From contig CAMOHY010000046.1 in NCBI GenBank assembly GCA_946615495.1, positions 1-11,882 of the forward strand: a stretch of DNA of 11,882 nucleotides, read 5' to 3'. Below the pieces are notes generated by a model. That model worked only from the letters and a program-made list of their open reading frames with translations, ran no database searches and was not told where the DNA came from. Of this stretch, positions 1 through 6,308 are shown in pieces (within the stretch, counting starts at the first letter, position 1; the number at the start of each line of letters is the position of its first letter). The DNA is from an uncultured Clostridia bacterium (GTDB lineage Bacteria; Bacillota; Clostridia; Christensenellales; Aristaeellaceae). The translations under genes and the position numbers were made by a program.

Positions 1-106
1 CCTTGGCGCTGCCGGAGCCTTCAAAGGCCTTGGTAACGGCATGCTGAATCTTCTCCATATCGAAGGGCACAACGCGGCCATCCCGCTTCCTGATGGACGT
101 AATCAT
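1..106 (-). CDS. nrdD: Ribonucleoside-triphosphate reductase, N-terminal ATP-cone (partial)
   Basis: Only the first 35 codons are inside the window; the gene runs off the left edge. The peptide begins MITSIRKRDGRVVPFDMEK, the signature start of an ATP-cone, the allosteric ATP/dATP-sensing domain at the N-terminus of many ribonucleotide reductases. These enzymes reduce ribonucleotides to deoxyribonucleotides. The start is ATG at 106, with GGAGG at 119-115 and an 8-nt spacing. In an anaerobic clostridium the usual protein with this N-terminus is the class III enzyme NrdD. A class Ia NrdA or an ATP-cone class II NrdJ would look alike over this short stretch. NrdR is unlikely because it has a zinc finger before its ATP-cone. 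A consensus promoter and an NrdR-box-like site upstream support a reductase gene. The ATP-cone call is firm; the class is inferred. Confidence 0.75.
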   Translation of the reverse strand, partial: MITSIRKRDGRVVPFDMEKIQHAVTKAFEGSGSAK

Positions 107-149
107 GACGAATTCCTCCACATTGTATTCTGGGAATTTTACAATTCTG

Positions 150-174
150 TTTCGATTCTATTATTACATCGAAA
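150..174 (-). other. Small inverted repeat in the reductase 5' UTR
   Basis: TTTCGAT (150-156) and ATCGAAA (168-174) are perfect 7-bp arms around 11 nt. They lie just downstream of the predicted start site, so the mRNA leader could fold into an AU-rich stem-loop. No T-run follows, so it is not a terminator. Any role is unknown. Confidence 0.3.
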
Positions 175-176
175 GA

Positions 177-201
177 CCGAACCCTATTATAAAGGGTTCG
201 G
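177..201 (-). promoter_or_regulatory. 25-bp inverted repeat spanning the -10 element (candidate operator)
   Basis: CCGAACCCT (177-185) and AGGGTTCGG (193-201) are perfect 9-bp arms around a 7-bp centre. The centre and right arm contain the whole -10 hexamer (186-191), and the left arm reaches the predicted start site. No T-run follows in either direction, so a terminator is a poor fit. A DNA operator that occludes the -10 is the simpler reading. The regulator is unknown. Confidence 0.55.
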
Positions 202-214
202 CTCATGATGTCAA
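186..214 (-). promoter_or_regulatory. Perfect-consensus sigma-A promoter of the reductase gene
   Basis: On the minus strand TTGACA (214-209) and TATAAT (191-186) are separated by exactly 17 nt, so both hexamers match the sigma-A consensus at all positions. Transcription would start near 179, leaving a 5' UTR of about 73 nt before the ATG at 106. It lies between yhbY and the reductase gene, so the reductase need not depend on read-through from obgE-yhbY. Confidence 0.85.
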
Positions 215-256
215 TACCATATTTGGGATATATTTCGGTTTATTTTTGGGAATGGA

Positions 257-272
257 CCACAATATATTGTGT
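257..272 (-). promoter_or_regulatory. NrdR-box-like palindrome
   Basis: The core CACAATATATTGTG (258-271) is a perfect 14-bp palindrome. The 16-bp site agrees with the NrdR-box consensus acaCwAtATaTwGtgt, as I recall it, at every position but the first. NrdR is the ATP/dATP-responsive repressor of bacterial ribonucleotide reductase genes, so the position upstream of an ATP-cone reductase fits. NrdR normally binds two boxes about three helical turns apart. Weaker candidates are 225-240 (32 bp away, poor match) and 214-229 (43 bp away, about 10 of 16 matches, touching the -35). Confidence 0.65.
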
Positions 273-297
273 TTATTGCATTTTTAATAAAACCCAT

Positions 298-600
298 TTA
301 TTTGGGCAGGACGATGGTGGGGTCCTTGCGGCGGGGCCGGTAGATGGAAAACTTGCTGCCGATGCACTGCACGGGCGCGGCGTGCACCCTTTCGCACAGC
401 TCCTGGCAGGCTTCGCGGGCGGAAAGAGGCGCTTCCCGCTGAACGGAGCATTTGATTAATTCACGGGCTTCCAGCGCGTCCCAGGCTTCCTTTACGGTGC
501 CGTCTGTAATGCCCTCCTTGCCGATGTACAGGATGGGCTGCATGGTGTTGCACATGGAGCGCAGATAAGCGCGTTGCTTGCTGGTAATTTCAAGGGTCAT
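298..600 (-). CDS. yhbY: YhbY family ribosome-associated RNA-binding protein (CRM domain)
   Basis: This 100-residue protein has the typical size and sequence of the YhbY/CRS1 (CRM) domain family. The N-terminal MTLEITSKQRAYLRSM segment, the IGKEGIT motif near residues 27-33 and the downstream helix-rich part are characteristic. YhbY binds pre-50S ribosomal particles and is thought to help large-subunit assembly in the cytoplasm. The ATG at 600 has GGAGG at 612-608. The gene follows obgE on the same strand after 138 bp, an order common in Bacillota and consistent with a shared role in 50S maturation. I see no convincing terminator between obgE and yhbY, so co-transcription is likely. None is evident after yhbY either, so some read-through into the reductase gene is possible. 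Confidence 0.93.
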   Translation of the reverse strand: MTLEITSKQRAYLRSMCNTMQPILYIGKEGITDGTVKEAWDALEARELIKCSVQREAPLSAREACQELCERVHAAPVQCIGSKFSIYRPRRKDPTIVLPK

Positions 601-651
601 TTTATTGCCTCCGTTCCTAAATGGTGAGTAAAAGAAAAAGTGAACAGCGCT

Positions 652-734
652 CAGAGGGCGGTTATATAGCGATATAAAGGCGCGCAGTTCATTGTTTAGA
701 CGATCTAAAACTGTACTCTGCTCTCTGCCCTCTG
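652..734 (-). other. Structured obgE-yhbY spacer with nested inverted repeats
   Basis: The 138-bp spacer contains long-range 8-bp arms CAGAGGGC (652-659) and GCCCTCTG (727-734). Inside them is a tight hairpin, TTTAGA (695-700) and TCTAAA (704-709), with a 3-nt loop. There is no following T-run, so it does not look like an intrinsic terminator. It may stabilise or process the bicistronic mRNA. A weak promoter reading (TTTACA, 17 nt, TACAGT) is also possible at its upstream end. Confidence 0.3.
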
Positions 735-738
735 TAAA

Positions 739-2004
739 TTATTCGACGAAGTCAAACTCCATATCCTCGATGCGCACGGTGCTGCCCTCCTGGGCCCCGG
801 CCTGACGCAGGGCGTCAATGATGCCCGCCCGGCGCAGCGTGCGGTGGAACCAGTTGAGGGATTCCTCGTCGTCAAAATTCACGCTGTCCAACAGCTGCAC
901 CACCGCGCTGCCGCTGACCACGAACACTTTGCCGTCTTTGGACACCTCAAAGCCGGTATTTTCCAGCATTTCAGGCAGCATTTCCTCTTCGGCAAAGGGC
1001 TCCATAGGCGGAAGAGAAGCCAAGGTCTGGGCCACGCAGTCCATCAATTGGTCAAAGCCCTGGCCCGTGGCGGCGCTGACGGGGAAAATGGGGTACTTGT
1101 CCCCGATGTGCTCCTTGAGCATTTGGTAGCCCGTTTCGCCATCCGGCAAATCCATTTTGTTGGCGGCAATGATCTGGGGCCGGTTGGCCAAATCGCCGTA
1201 GCGCTGCAATTCCAGGTTGATTTGCTCAAAATCCTCCACCGGATGGCGTCCTTCGGACCCGGCGGCGTCAATCACATGCAAAAGCAGGCGGGTGCGCTCC
1301 ACATGGCGAAGAAAATCATGGCCCAGGCCCGCGCCCTCGCTGGCCCCTTCCACCAGGCCGGGAATATCGGCCATAATAAAGTCCTGCCCATGGCGCCGCA
1401 CCATGCCCAGATTGGGCGTGAGCGTGGTAAAATGATAATTGGCGATTTTGGGCTTGGCCGCGGTGACGACGGAGAGAATGGTGCTCTTGCCCACATTGGG
1501 GAAACCCACCAGCCCCACATCCGCGATGGATTTAAGCTCCAGCATGAATTCATGCTTTTCGGTTTTGATGCCAGGCTTGGCAAAATTGGGGGCCTGACGG
1601 GTGGGCGTGGCGAAATGGCTGTTGCCCCAGCCGCCCCGGCCGCCCCGAAGCAGCACCTTCTGCCGCCCGGCCTCATACATATCGGCCACCACTATGCCGG
1701 TGTCCTTATCCCGCACCACGGTGCCTACGGGCACCTTGATAATCAGGTCATCGCCCTTTTTCCCCTGGCGGCGGCCGCTGGAGCCATCCACCCCCGCAGG
1801 CGCCTCATATTTACTGTGGAAGCGAAAATCCAGCAGCGTGTGCATATTTTCATCCGCCAGCAGGATTACATCGCCGCCGTGGCCGCCGTCGCCGCCATCC
1901 GGCCCGCCGTTCTGCACGAATTTTTCCCGATGAAAGGAAACGCAGCCATTTCCGCCGTTGCCGGCTTTGGCGGTAAAGGGCGCGCGATCAACAAAAGCAG
2001 CCAT
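739..2004 (-). CDS. obgE: Obg/CgtA family GTPase
   Basis: This is a full-length 421-residue Obg GTPase, a cytoplasmic protein that binds GTP/GDP, associates with the 50S subunit during assembly and is linked to the stringent response. The N-terminal glycine-rich Obg fold covers about residues 1-158 (GNGGNGCVSFHREKF near 15-29). The G domain follows: G1 GFPNVGKST 167-175, G2 FTTLTPN 192-198, G3 DIPGLVEG 213-220, G4 NKMD 282-285, G5 SAA 310-312. A C-terminal OCT domain occupies about 351-421, as in Gram-positive Obg proteins. The frame is open 29 codons upstream, but the start is set at ATG 2004. There MAAFVDRA matches the usual N-terminus and GGGAGG (2016-2011) sits 6 nt away. Unlike many Bacillota, it is not preceded by rplU-rpmA; a divergent glycosidase lies upstream instead. 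Confidence 0.97.
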   Translation of the reverse strand: MAAFVDRAPFTAKAGNGGNGCVSFHREKFVQNGGPDGGDGGHGGDVILLADENMHTLLDFRFHSKYEAPAGVDGSSGRRQGKKGDDLIIKVPVGTVVRDKDTGIVVADMYEAGRQKVLLRGGRGGWGNSHFATPTRQAPNFAKPGIKTEKHEFMLELKSIADVGLVGFPNVGKSTILSVVTAAKPKIANYHFTTLTPNLGMVRRHGQDFIMADIPGLVEGASEGAGLGHDFLRHVERTRLLLHVIDAAGSEGRHPVEDFEQINLELQRYGDLANRPQIIAANKMDLPDGETGYQMLKEHIGDKYPIFPVSAATGQGFDQLMDCVAQTLASLPPMEPFAEEEMLPEMLENTGFEVSKDGKVFVVSGSAVVQLLDSVNFDDEESLNWFHRTLRRAGIIDALRQAGAQEGSTVRIEDMEFDFVE

Positions 2005-2035
2005 GAAATACCTCCCTGACAATGAAAAGCAATTC

Positions 2036-2064
2036 AGTATACCATGGAAGCGCCGGGAATGCAA
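2036..2064 (-). promoter_or_regulatory. obgE promoter (extended -10)
   Basis: On the minus strand TTGCAT (2064-2059) is followed after 17 nt by TATACT (2041-2036). The -10 is preceded by TGG, forming a TGn extended -10 that would compensate for the weak -35. Transcription would start near 2029, about 25 nt before the obgE ATG. Most of the hypothetical N-terminal extension of the obgE frame lies upstream of this start, which supports the shorter gene. Confidence 0.6.
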
Positions 2065-2103
2065 TTGATATTTTGGCTCTTTTCTTTTCATTTCCGACGG
2101 TGA

Positions 2104-2133
2104 TTGACAAGGCGGCCGGACGCGTTGTACAAT
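2104..2133 (+). promoter_or_regulatory. Promoter of the GH18 glycosidase gene
   Basis: A consensus TTGACA (2104-2109) and TACAAT (2128-2133) are separated by 18 nt. This predicts a start near 2140 and a 50-nt leader ending at the AAGGAGG (2176-2182) of the glycosidase gene. It is back to back with the obgE promoter about 40 bp away. Confidence 0.65.
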
Positions 2134-2190
2134 AGAACAAAAGCGTCAGAGGGTATGAATCCATCAAGTCAATACAAGGAGGAAGGGAAC

Positions 2191-3195
2191 ATGAAACCCA
2201 TTTTGCTCGGCTATGCCACCGGAAAAGGCCTGGACCAAATGACGAAGCAGGACGCCCAGCGGCTCACCCACGTGAACGTGGCCTTCGGGGTCATCCGGGA
2301 AGGGCTTTTATCCATGGAAAATCTGCCGCGTCTCAAGGAGCAGCTGTTCCGCGTACGGAGCCTGAACCCGGAAATCAAAATCGTGCTTTCCATTGGCGGC
2401 TGGACGGCGGGGGGCTTTTCCCTTATGAGCCGCACGCCGGAAGGCCGCGGCGCCTTTGCCCGGTCCGTTCGGCAGGTTTTGGATGATTACGCCCTGGACG
2501 GCGTGGACATCGACTGGGAATACCCGTGCAGCGACGAGGCGGGCATCGACTGCGACCCGTCTGACCGGGAAAACTTCACCTATCTGATGGAAGCCATGCG
2601 CTGGGCTGCGGGAGAGAACCGCATCGTATCCATCGCGGCTGGGGGCGGCGATTATTTTGTGCGCGATACGCAGATGGATAAGGTGGCCCAGATTTGCGAT
2701 TATGTGCAGATTATGACCTACGATCTGAACTGCTTTACCCATACCACCCGCCACCACACCAGCCTGTATGCCATGGCGGGCTCCTACCCCCAGGGCAACG
2801 CGGATTACTGCACGAAAATTTTCCACAAAGCGGGGGTGCCGCTGAACAAAATGGTGCTGGGCGCGGCCTTTTATTCCCGCCGCTGGGACAGGGTGAACCC
2901 CGAAAACCACGGCCTGCTCCAGGAAGCGGAGACCATCGGCGGCTACGGCCCCTCCTACGGCGAACTGCTGGAAAAATTTATAGGAAAAAACGGCTTCGTC
3001 CGCTACTGGGACGATACCGCCAAGGCCCCGTATCTGTTTGACGGCAGCACCTTCATTACTTATGAGGACGCTCAGTCCATTGCCGCCAAATGCGAATATA
3101 TAAAGCAAAACGGATTGCTGGGCCTCATGTATTGGGAGCATAGCTGCGACCCCACCGGCGCCCTGCTCCAGGCGATCGCCGAAGGGCTGAGGTAA
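2191..3195 (+). CDS. Glycoside hydrolase family 18 protein (chitinase-like)
   Basis: This 334-residue single-domain GH18 TIM-barrel enzyme probably hydrolyses beta-1,4-linked N-acetylglucosamine polymers or oligomers by substrate-assisted catalysis. Diagnostic motifs are SIGGW at 67-71, the catalytic DGVDIDWE at 103-110 with proton donor E110, MTYD at 175-178, and a C-terminal MYWE (314-316) matching the conserved strand-8 Trp. There is no signal peptide, LysM or carbohydrate-binding module, so the product appears cytoplasmic. Imported chito-oligosaccharides or muropeptide-derived sugars are therefore likelier substrates than solid chitin; that is inference. The start is ATG 2191, 8 nt after AAGGAGG (2176-2182). 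In-frame codons further upstream, including ATG 2155, lack a comparable site. It is monocistronic and convergent with metA. The family is certain, the substrate is not. Confidence 0.9.
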   Translation: MKPILLGYATGKGLDQMTKQDAQRLTHVNVAFGVIREGLLSMENLPRLKEQLFRVRSLNPEIKIVLSIGGWTAGGFSLMSRTPEGRGAFARSVRQVLDDYALDGVDIDWEYPCSDEAGIDCDPSDRENFTYLMEAMRWAAGENRIVSIAAGGGDYFVRDTQMDKVAQICDYVQIMTYDLNCFTHTTRHHTSLYAMAGSYPQGNADYCTKIFHKAGVPLNKMVLGAAFYSRRWDRVNPENHGLLQEAETIGGYGPSYGELLEKFIGKNGFVRYWDDTAKAPYLFDGSTFITYEDAQSIAAKCEYIKQNGLLGLMYWEHSCDPTGALLQAIAEGLR

Positions 3196-3225
3196 TTCTG
3201 CTTTTTCTCTTTTTCTAATTATTCT

Positions 3226-3274
3226 AAAAAAACTCACGCACCCGCAAAATGGCCTGCGGGTGCGTATGCTTTTT
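3226..3274. terminator. Bidirectional intrinsic terminator between the GH18 gene and metA
   Basis: ACGCACCCGC (3236-3245) pairs perfectly with GCGGGTGCGT (3256-3265), plus one A-T pair inside. On the plus strand it is followed by T5 at 3270-3274. On the minus strand it is followed by T7 opposite 3232-3226. It can end transcription of both convergent genes and looks stronger for metA. Confidence 0.88.
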
Positions 3275-3282
3275 ATGAGCTT

Positions 3283-4224
3283 TTATTCTTCTTCCGCCTG
3301 CTGGGTTTCCGGGATCAGGGCAAGGTCGTACGGCGTGGTCTGATAGACAAAATAATTCAGCCAATTGCAAAAAAGCAGGTTGGCGTGGGCCCGCCATGTC
3401 ACCAGCGGACGCTGGGTGGGATCGTTGCCGGGATAATAGTTTTCCGGCACGGAAATGGGTTTGCCCGCCGCCACATCCCGCAGGTATTCCTGCTCCAGGG
3501 TGTCCGCGTCGTATTCCGAATGGCCGGTGATAAAAATCTGCTTATGCCGCTTGGCATACACGGCGTACACCCCCGCCTGGGGCGAAGAAGAAAGAATCTG
3601 CAGTTCCTTCCGCGCTTCCACGTCCTCCCGCCGCAGGGTGGTGTGGCGGGAATGGGGCACGTAAAAGGTGTCGTCGAATCCGCGGAACAGGATGCTGCGC
3701 TTGTATTCCACCTGATGGGGATACACGCCGAACAGCTTTTCCGGCAGCCCCTGCTTGGGAATGCCGTAGTGATGATACAGCCCGGCCTGGGCGCCCCAGC
3801 AGATATGGAAGGTGGAATGAACGTGCTGGGTGGTCCAATCCATGAATTCGCACAGCTCGTCCCAATAATCCACCTGTTCAAAGGGCAAATGCTCCACCGG
3901 CGCGCCGGTGATGATGCAGCCGTCGAAGTTGCGGTCCCGCACGTCGTCAAAGGAGCGGTAAAAGGCCTGCAAATGCTCCGGCGGGGTGTTGGCGGAGGTG
4001 TGGCTCTGAGGGGCGATGAGCTCCAATTCGATCTGCAGGCTGGTATTGCCCAGCAGCCGGGAAAACTGGACTTCGGTTTGTATTTTCTTGGGCATCAGGT
4101 TCATGAGCAAAATTTGCAAAGGACGGATATCCTGCGTGGTGGCCCGGCCGTGGGGCATGACGAAAATATTTTCCTGCCGCAGCACGTCCACCGCCGGCAG
4201 ATGATCGGGAATTTTAATGGGCAT
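3283..4224 (-). CDS. metA: Homoserine O-acetyltransferase (MetA family)
   Basis: This 313-residue MetA-family acyltransferase activates L-homoserine for methionine synthesis. The catalytic residues fall at the positions known for Escherichia coli and Bacillus cereus MetA: C142 in ICWGAQAG, H235 in ITGHSEYD and E237. Residue 111 (GAPVEHLPFEQVDYW) is Glu. From published work on B. cereus MetA, Glu111 goes with acetyl-CoA and Gly111 with succinyl-CoA, so acetyltransferase activity is predicted despite the common 'succinyltransferase' label. The ATG at 4224 follows an AAGGAAGG (4240-4233) directly abutting the metY stop codon, so translation is probably coupled. Its partner metY, just upstream, uses O-acetylhomoserine, which agrees. 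Transcription ends at the terminator at 3226-3274. Confidence 0.95.
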   Translation of the reverse strand: MPIKIPDHLPAVDVLRQENIFVMPHGRATTQDIRPLQILLMNLMPKKIQTEVQFSRLLGNTSLQIELELIAPQSHTSANTPPEHLQAFYRSFDDVRDRNFDGCIITGAPVEHLPFEQVDYWDELCEFMDWTTQHVHSTFHICWGAQAGLYHHYGIPKQGLPEKLFGVYPHQVEYKRSILFRGFDDTFYVPHSRHTTLRREDVEARKELQILSSSPQAGVYAVYAKRHKQIFITGHSEYDADTLEQEYLRDVAAGKPISVPENYYPGNDPTQRPLVTWRAHANLLFCNWLNYFVYQTTPYDLALIPETQQAEEE

Positions 4225-4239
4225 AGGGCGCGCCTTCCT

Positions 4240-5526
4240 TTACTTCACTTTTTCCAGGGCCTGGGCGATGTCGGCGATGAGATCATCGGCGTTTTCCAGG
4301 CCGCAGCTCATGCGCACCAGGCCCGCGGGCACGCCCGCGGCCTTCAGCTGCTCATCGGTCATTTGGCGGTGGGTGGTGCTGGCGGGGTTCAGGCAGCAGG
4401 TGCGGGCGTCGGCCACGTGGGTTTCGATGGCGGCCAGGCGCAGGCTGTTCATGAACACGCTGGCGGCCTCCCGTCCGCCGGTCAGTTCAAAGCTGACCAC
4501 GCCGCAGGAGCCGTGGGGCAAATATTTTTCAGCGCGGGCATGATAGGCGTCGCCGGGTAAGCCGCAGTAATGCACCTGGGCCACCTTGGGATGGCTTTGC
4601 AAAAATTCCGCCACCCGCTGGCCGTTTTCGCAGTGCCGCGCCATGCGCACATGCAGGCTTTCCAGGCCCATATTCAGGTAAAACGCGTGCTGGGGAGACT
4701 GGATGGAGCCGAAATCCCGCATAAGCTGGGTCGTACACTTGGTAATGAAAGCGCCGCCCATGCCGAATTTTTCCGCGTAGGTGATGCCGTGGTAGCTTTC
4801 ATCCGGCGTGCACAGGCCGGGGAATTTTTCCTTGTGGGCCATCCAGTCAAATTTTCCGCCGTCCACGATGGCGCCGCCCACGGCCACGCCGTGGCCGTCC
4901 ATATATTTGGTGGTGGAATGGGTAACAATATCGGCCCCCCACGCCAAGGGACGGCAATTGACGGGCGTGGCGAAGGTGTTGTCCACAATCAGGGGCACGC
5001 CGTGGGCGTGGGCCGCGCGGGCAAACTGCTCAATATCCAGCACGGTCAGGGCGGGGTTGGCGATGGTTTCGCCAAAGAGCAGCTTGGTATTGTCCCGGAA
5101 GGCGGCGTTCAGCTCCTCATCCGTGCAGTCCGGCGAAACGAAGGTAACGTCAATGCCCATTCGCGCCATGGTAACGCTGATAAGATTAAAGGTGCCCCCA
5201 TAAATGCTGGAAGAGGCCACGATATGGTCTCCGCAGCCGGCCAGATTGAACATGGCGAAAAAATTGGCCGCCTGGCCGGAGGAGGTGAGCATGGCGGCGG
5301 CGCCGCCCTCCAGCGCGCAAATTTTGGCCGCTACCGCGTCATTGGTGGGGTTTTGCAGCCGCGTATAAAAATAGCCGCTGGCCTCCAGGTCGAACAGCTT
5401 GCCCATATCCTCCCCGGTATCATATTTAAAAGTGGTGGACTGCACGATGGGAATCTGCCTTGCTTCCCCGTTCCCAGGCGTGTAGCCGCCCTGTACGCAG
5501 ATGGTTTCCGGTTTATATTTATTCAT
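4240..5526 (-). CDS. metY: O-acetylhomoserine sulfhydrylase (PLP-dependent)
   Basis: This 428-residue Cys/Met-metabolism PLP enzyme of the MetY type converts O-acetyl-L-homoserine and sulfide to homocysteine and acetate. The PLP lysine is K207 in THSTTKYMDGHG. YTRLQNPT (54-61) supplies cofactor and substrate contacts, SSGQAA (82-87) holds the phosphate, and D182 in VDNTFATP pairs with the pyridine nitrogen. The length and the insertion after the lysine (WMAHKEKFPGL, 228-238) fit MetY rather than the shorter cystathionine synthases and lyases. The ATG at 5526 follows AAGGAGGGG (5543-5535) by 8 nt. It is the first gene of a two-gene operon with metA, with a 15-nt gap. Its predicted leader is only about 36 nt, too short for an S-box or T-box riboswitch. 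Confidence 0.95.
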   Translation of the reverse strand: MNKYKPETICVQGGYTPGNGEARQIPIVQSTTFKYDTGEDMGKLFDLEASGYFYTRLQNPTNDAVAAKICALEGGAAAMLTSSGQAANFFAMFNLAGCGDHIVASSSIYGGTFNLISVTMARMGIDVTFVSPDCTDEELNAAFRDNTKLLFGETIANPALTVLDIEQFARAAHAHGVPLIVDNTFATPVNCRPLAWGADIVTHSTTKYMDGHGVAVGGAIVDGGKFDWMAHKEKFPGLCTPDESYHGITYAEKFGMGGAFITKCTTQLMRDFGSIQSPQHAFYLNMGLESLHVRMARHCENGQRVAEFLQSHPKVAQVHYCGLPGDAYHARAEKYLPHGSCGVVSFELTGGREAASVFMNSLRLAAIETHVADARTCCLNPASTTHRQMTDEQLKAAGVPAGLVRMSCGLENADDLIADIAQALEKVK

Positions 5527-5568
5527 GAAAAATACCCCTCCTTCATCCTTTCAAATGAATTCCACACA

Positions 5569-5597
5569 ATGATATCGAAAAAGGAAATGTATGTCAA
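5569..5597 (-). promoter_or_regulatory. metY-metA promoter
   Basis: On the minus strand TTGACA (5597-5592) and TATCAT (5574-5569) are separated by 17 nt. Transcription would begin near 5562, giving a leader of about 36 nt. It is back to back with the thrH promoter, the two -35 elements being about 22 bp apart. Confidence 0.75.
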
Positions 5598-5619
5598 TAC
5601 AGTTTTTTCGCCTTTTCCA

Positions 5620-5648
5620 TTGAAAAAACAGGCAAATTGTGGTATAAC
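5620..5648 (+). promoter_or_regulatory. thrH promoter (extended -10)
   Basis: TTGAAA (5620-5625), 17 nt, then TATAAC (5643-5648) preceded by TGG, forming an extended -10. Transcription would start near 5655, about 29 nt before the thrH ATG, with GGGGAGG at 5668-5674. Confidence 0.7.
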
Positions 5649-5683
5649 CTTGAAAGGAACGAATCAAGGGGAGGAAATGTTGA

Positions 5684-6286
5684 ATGAACATTGTTTGTCT
5701 CGATCTGGAAGGCGTGCTGGTGCCCGAAATATGGATTGCTTTTTCCAAGGCCAGCGGTATCCCAGAGCTTAAGCGCACCACCAGGGATGAGCCCGATTAC
5801 AATAAATTGATGAACTGGCGGCTGGGCATTCTGCACCAGCATCATTTGGGGCTGAATGAGATTCAGCAAACCATCGCCACTATCGATCCCATGCCCGGCG
5901 CCAAGGAATTTTTGGATAAGCTGCGCGCCCGTACCCAGGTTATCATTTTAAGCGACACCTTTACCCAATTTGCCACGCCGCTTATGGAAAAGCTGGGCTG
6001 GCCCACCATTTTCTGCAACACCCTGCAGGTGGCGGCGGACGGAGAAGTGACCGGCTATAAAATGCGGGCCGAAAAATCCAAGCTGGTTACGGTGCAGGCC
6101 CTGCAATCCATCGGCTTTGACACCATCGCCGCGGGCGACAGCTACAACGACCTGGCCATGATTCAGGCCAGCAAGGCGGGCTTCCTGTTCCGCTCCACCG
6201 AGCAAATCAAGCGCGATTATCCTTTTCTTCCGGCCTTCGAGGAATACGACGAGCTGTATTCCGCCATCGTGGCCGCGCTGGATTAA
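5684..6286 (+). CDS. thrH: ThrH: phosphoserine phosphatase / homoserine phosphotransferase
   Basis: This 200-residue HAD-superfamily enzyme closely resembles Pseudomonas aeruginosa ThrH as I remember it, including CLDLEGVLVPEIWIAF at 5-20, TTRD at 32-35, ILSDTF at 88-93 and AAGDSYND at 149-156. The nucleophile is D7, the second acid is E9 (DLEG, a ThrH hallmark, where most HAD phosphatases have DxD), motif II is S90/D91 and motif IV D152/D156. ThrH dephosphorylates phosphoserine and can pass the phosphate to homoserine, yielding serine and O-phosphohomoserine, the threonine precursor. The ATG at 5684 follows GGGGAGG (5668-5674) by 9 nt. It is divergent from metY-metA, which consumes the same homoserine for methionine. 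It is monocistronic and ends in one or two terminators. Family identity is strong; phosphotransferase activity here is inferred. Confidence 0.9.
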   Translation: MNIVCLDLEGVLVPEIWIAFSKASGIPELKRTTRDEPDYNKLMNWRLGILHQHHLGLNEIQQTIATIDPMPGAKEFLDKLRARTQVIILSDTFTQFATPLMEKLGWPTIFCNTLQVAADGEVTGYKMRAEKSKLVTVQALQSIGFDTIAAGDSYNDLAMIQASKAGFLFRSTEQIKRDYPFLPAFEEYDELYSAIVAALD

Positions 6287-6308
6287 CGAATCAACAATCC
6301 GCAGAAAC

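Noticed and set aside
168..177. ATCGAAAGAC shared by the reductase leader (168-177) and the hairpin at 6368-6377
   Set aside because: Only 10 bp match, in different structural settings; most likely chance.
177..201. Intrinsic terminator after yhbY
   Set aside because: The stem is good but no T-run follows in either direction, and it coincides with the -10 of a consensus promoter.
844..2019. Long plus-strand open frame antisense to obgE (and similar ones opposite the GH18, metA and metY genes)
   Set aside because: These are reverse-frame shadows in GC-rich coding DNA, with His/Ala/Gly-rich composition and no family motifs, opposite certain genes.
2005..2091. An N-terminal extension of 29 residues on ObgE
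   Set aside because: The obgE ribosome binding site and the conserved MAAFVDRA start support 2004, and the predicted transcription start near 2029 excludes most of the extension.
5527..5683. SAM riboswitch upstream of metY
   Set aside because: No S-box conserved blocks or multi-helix structure are seen, and the predicted leader is about 36 nt.
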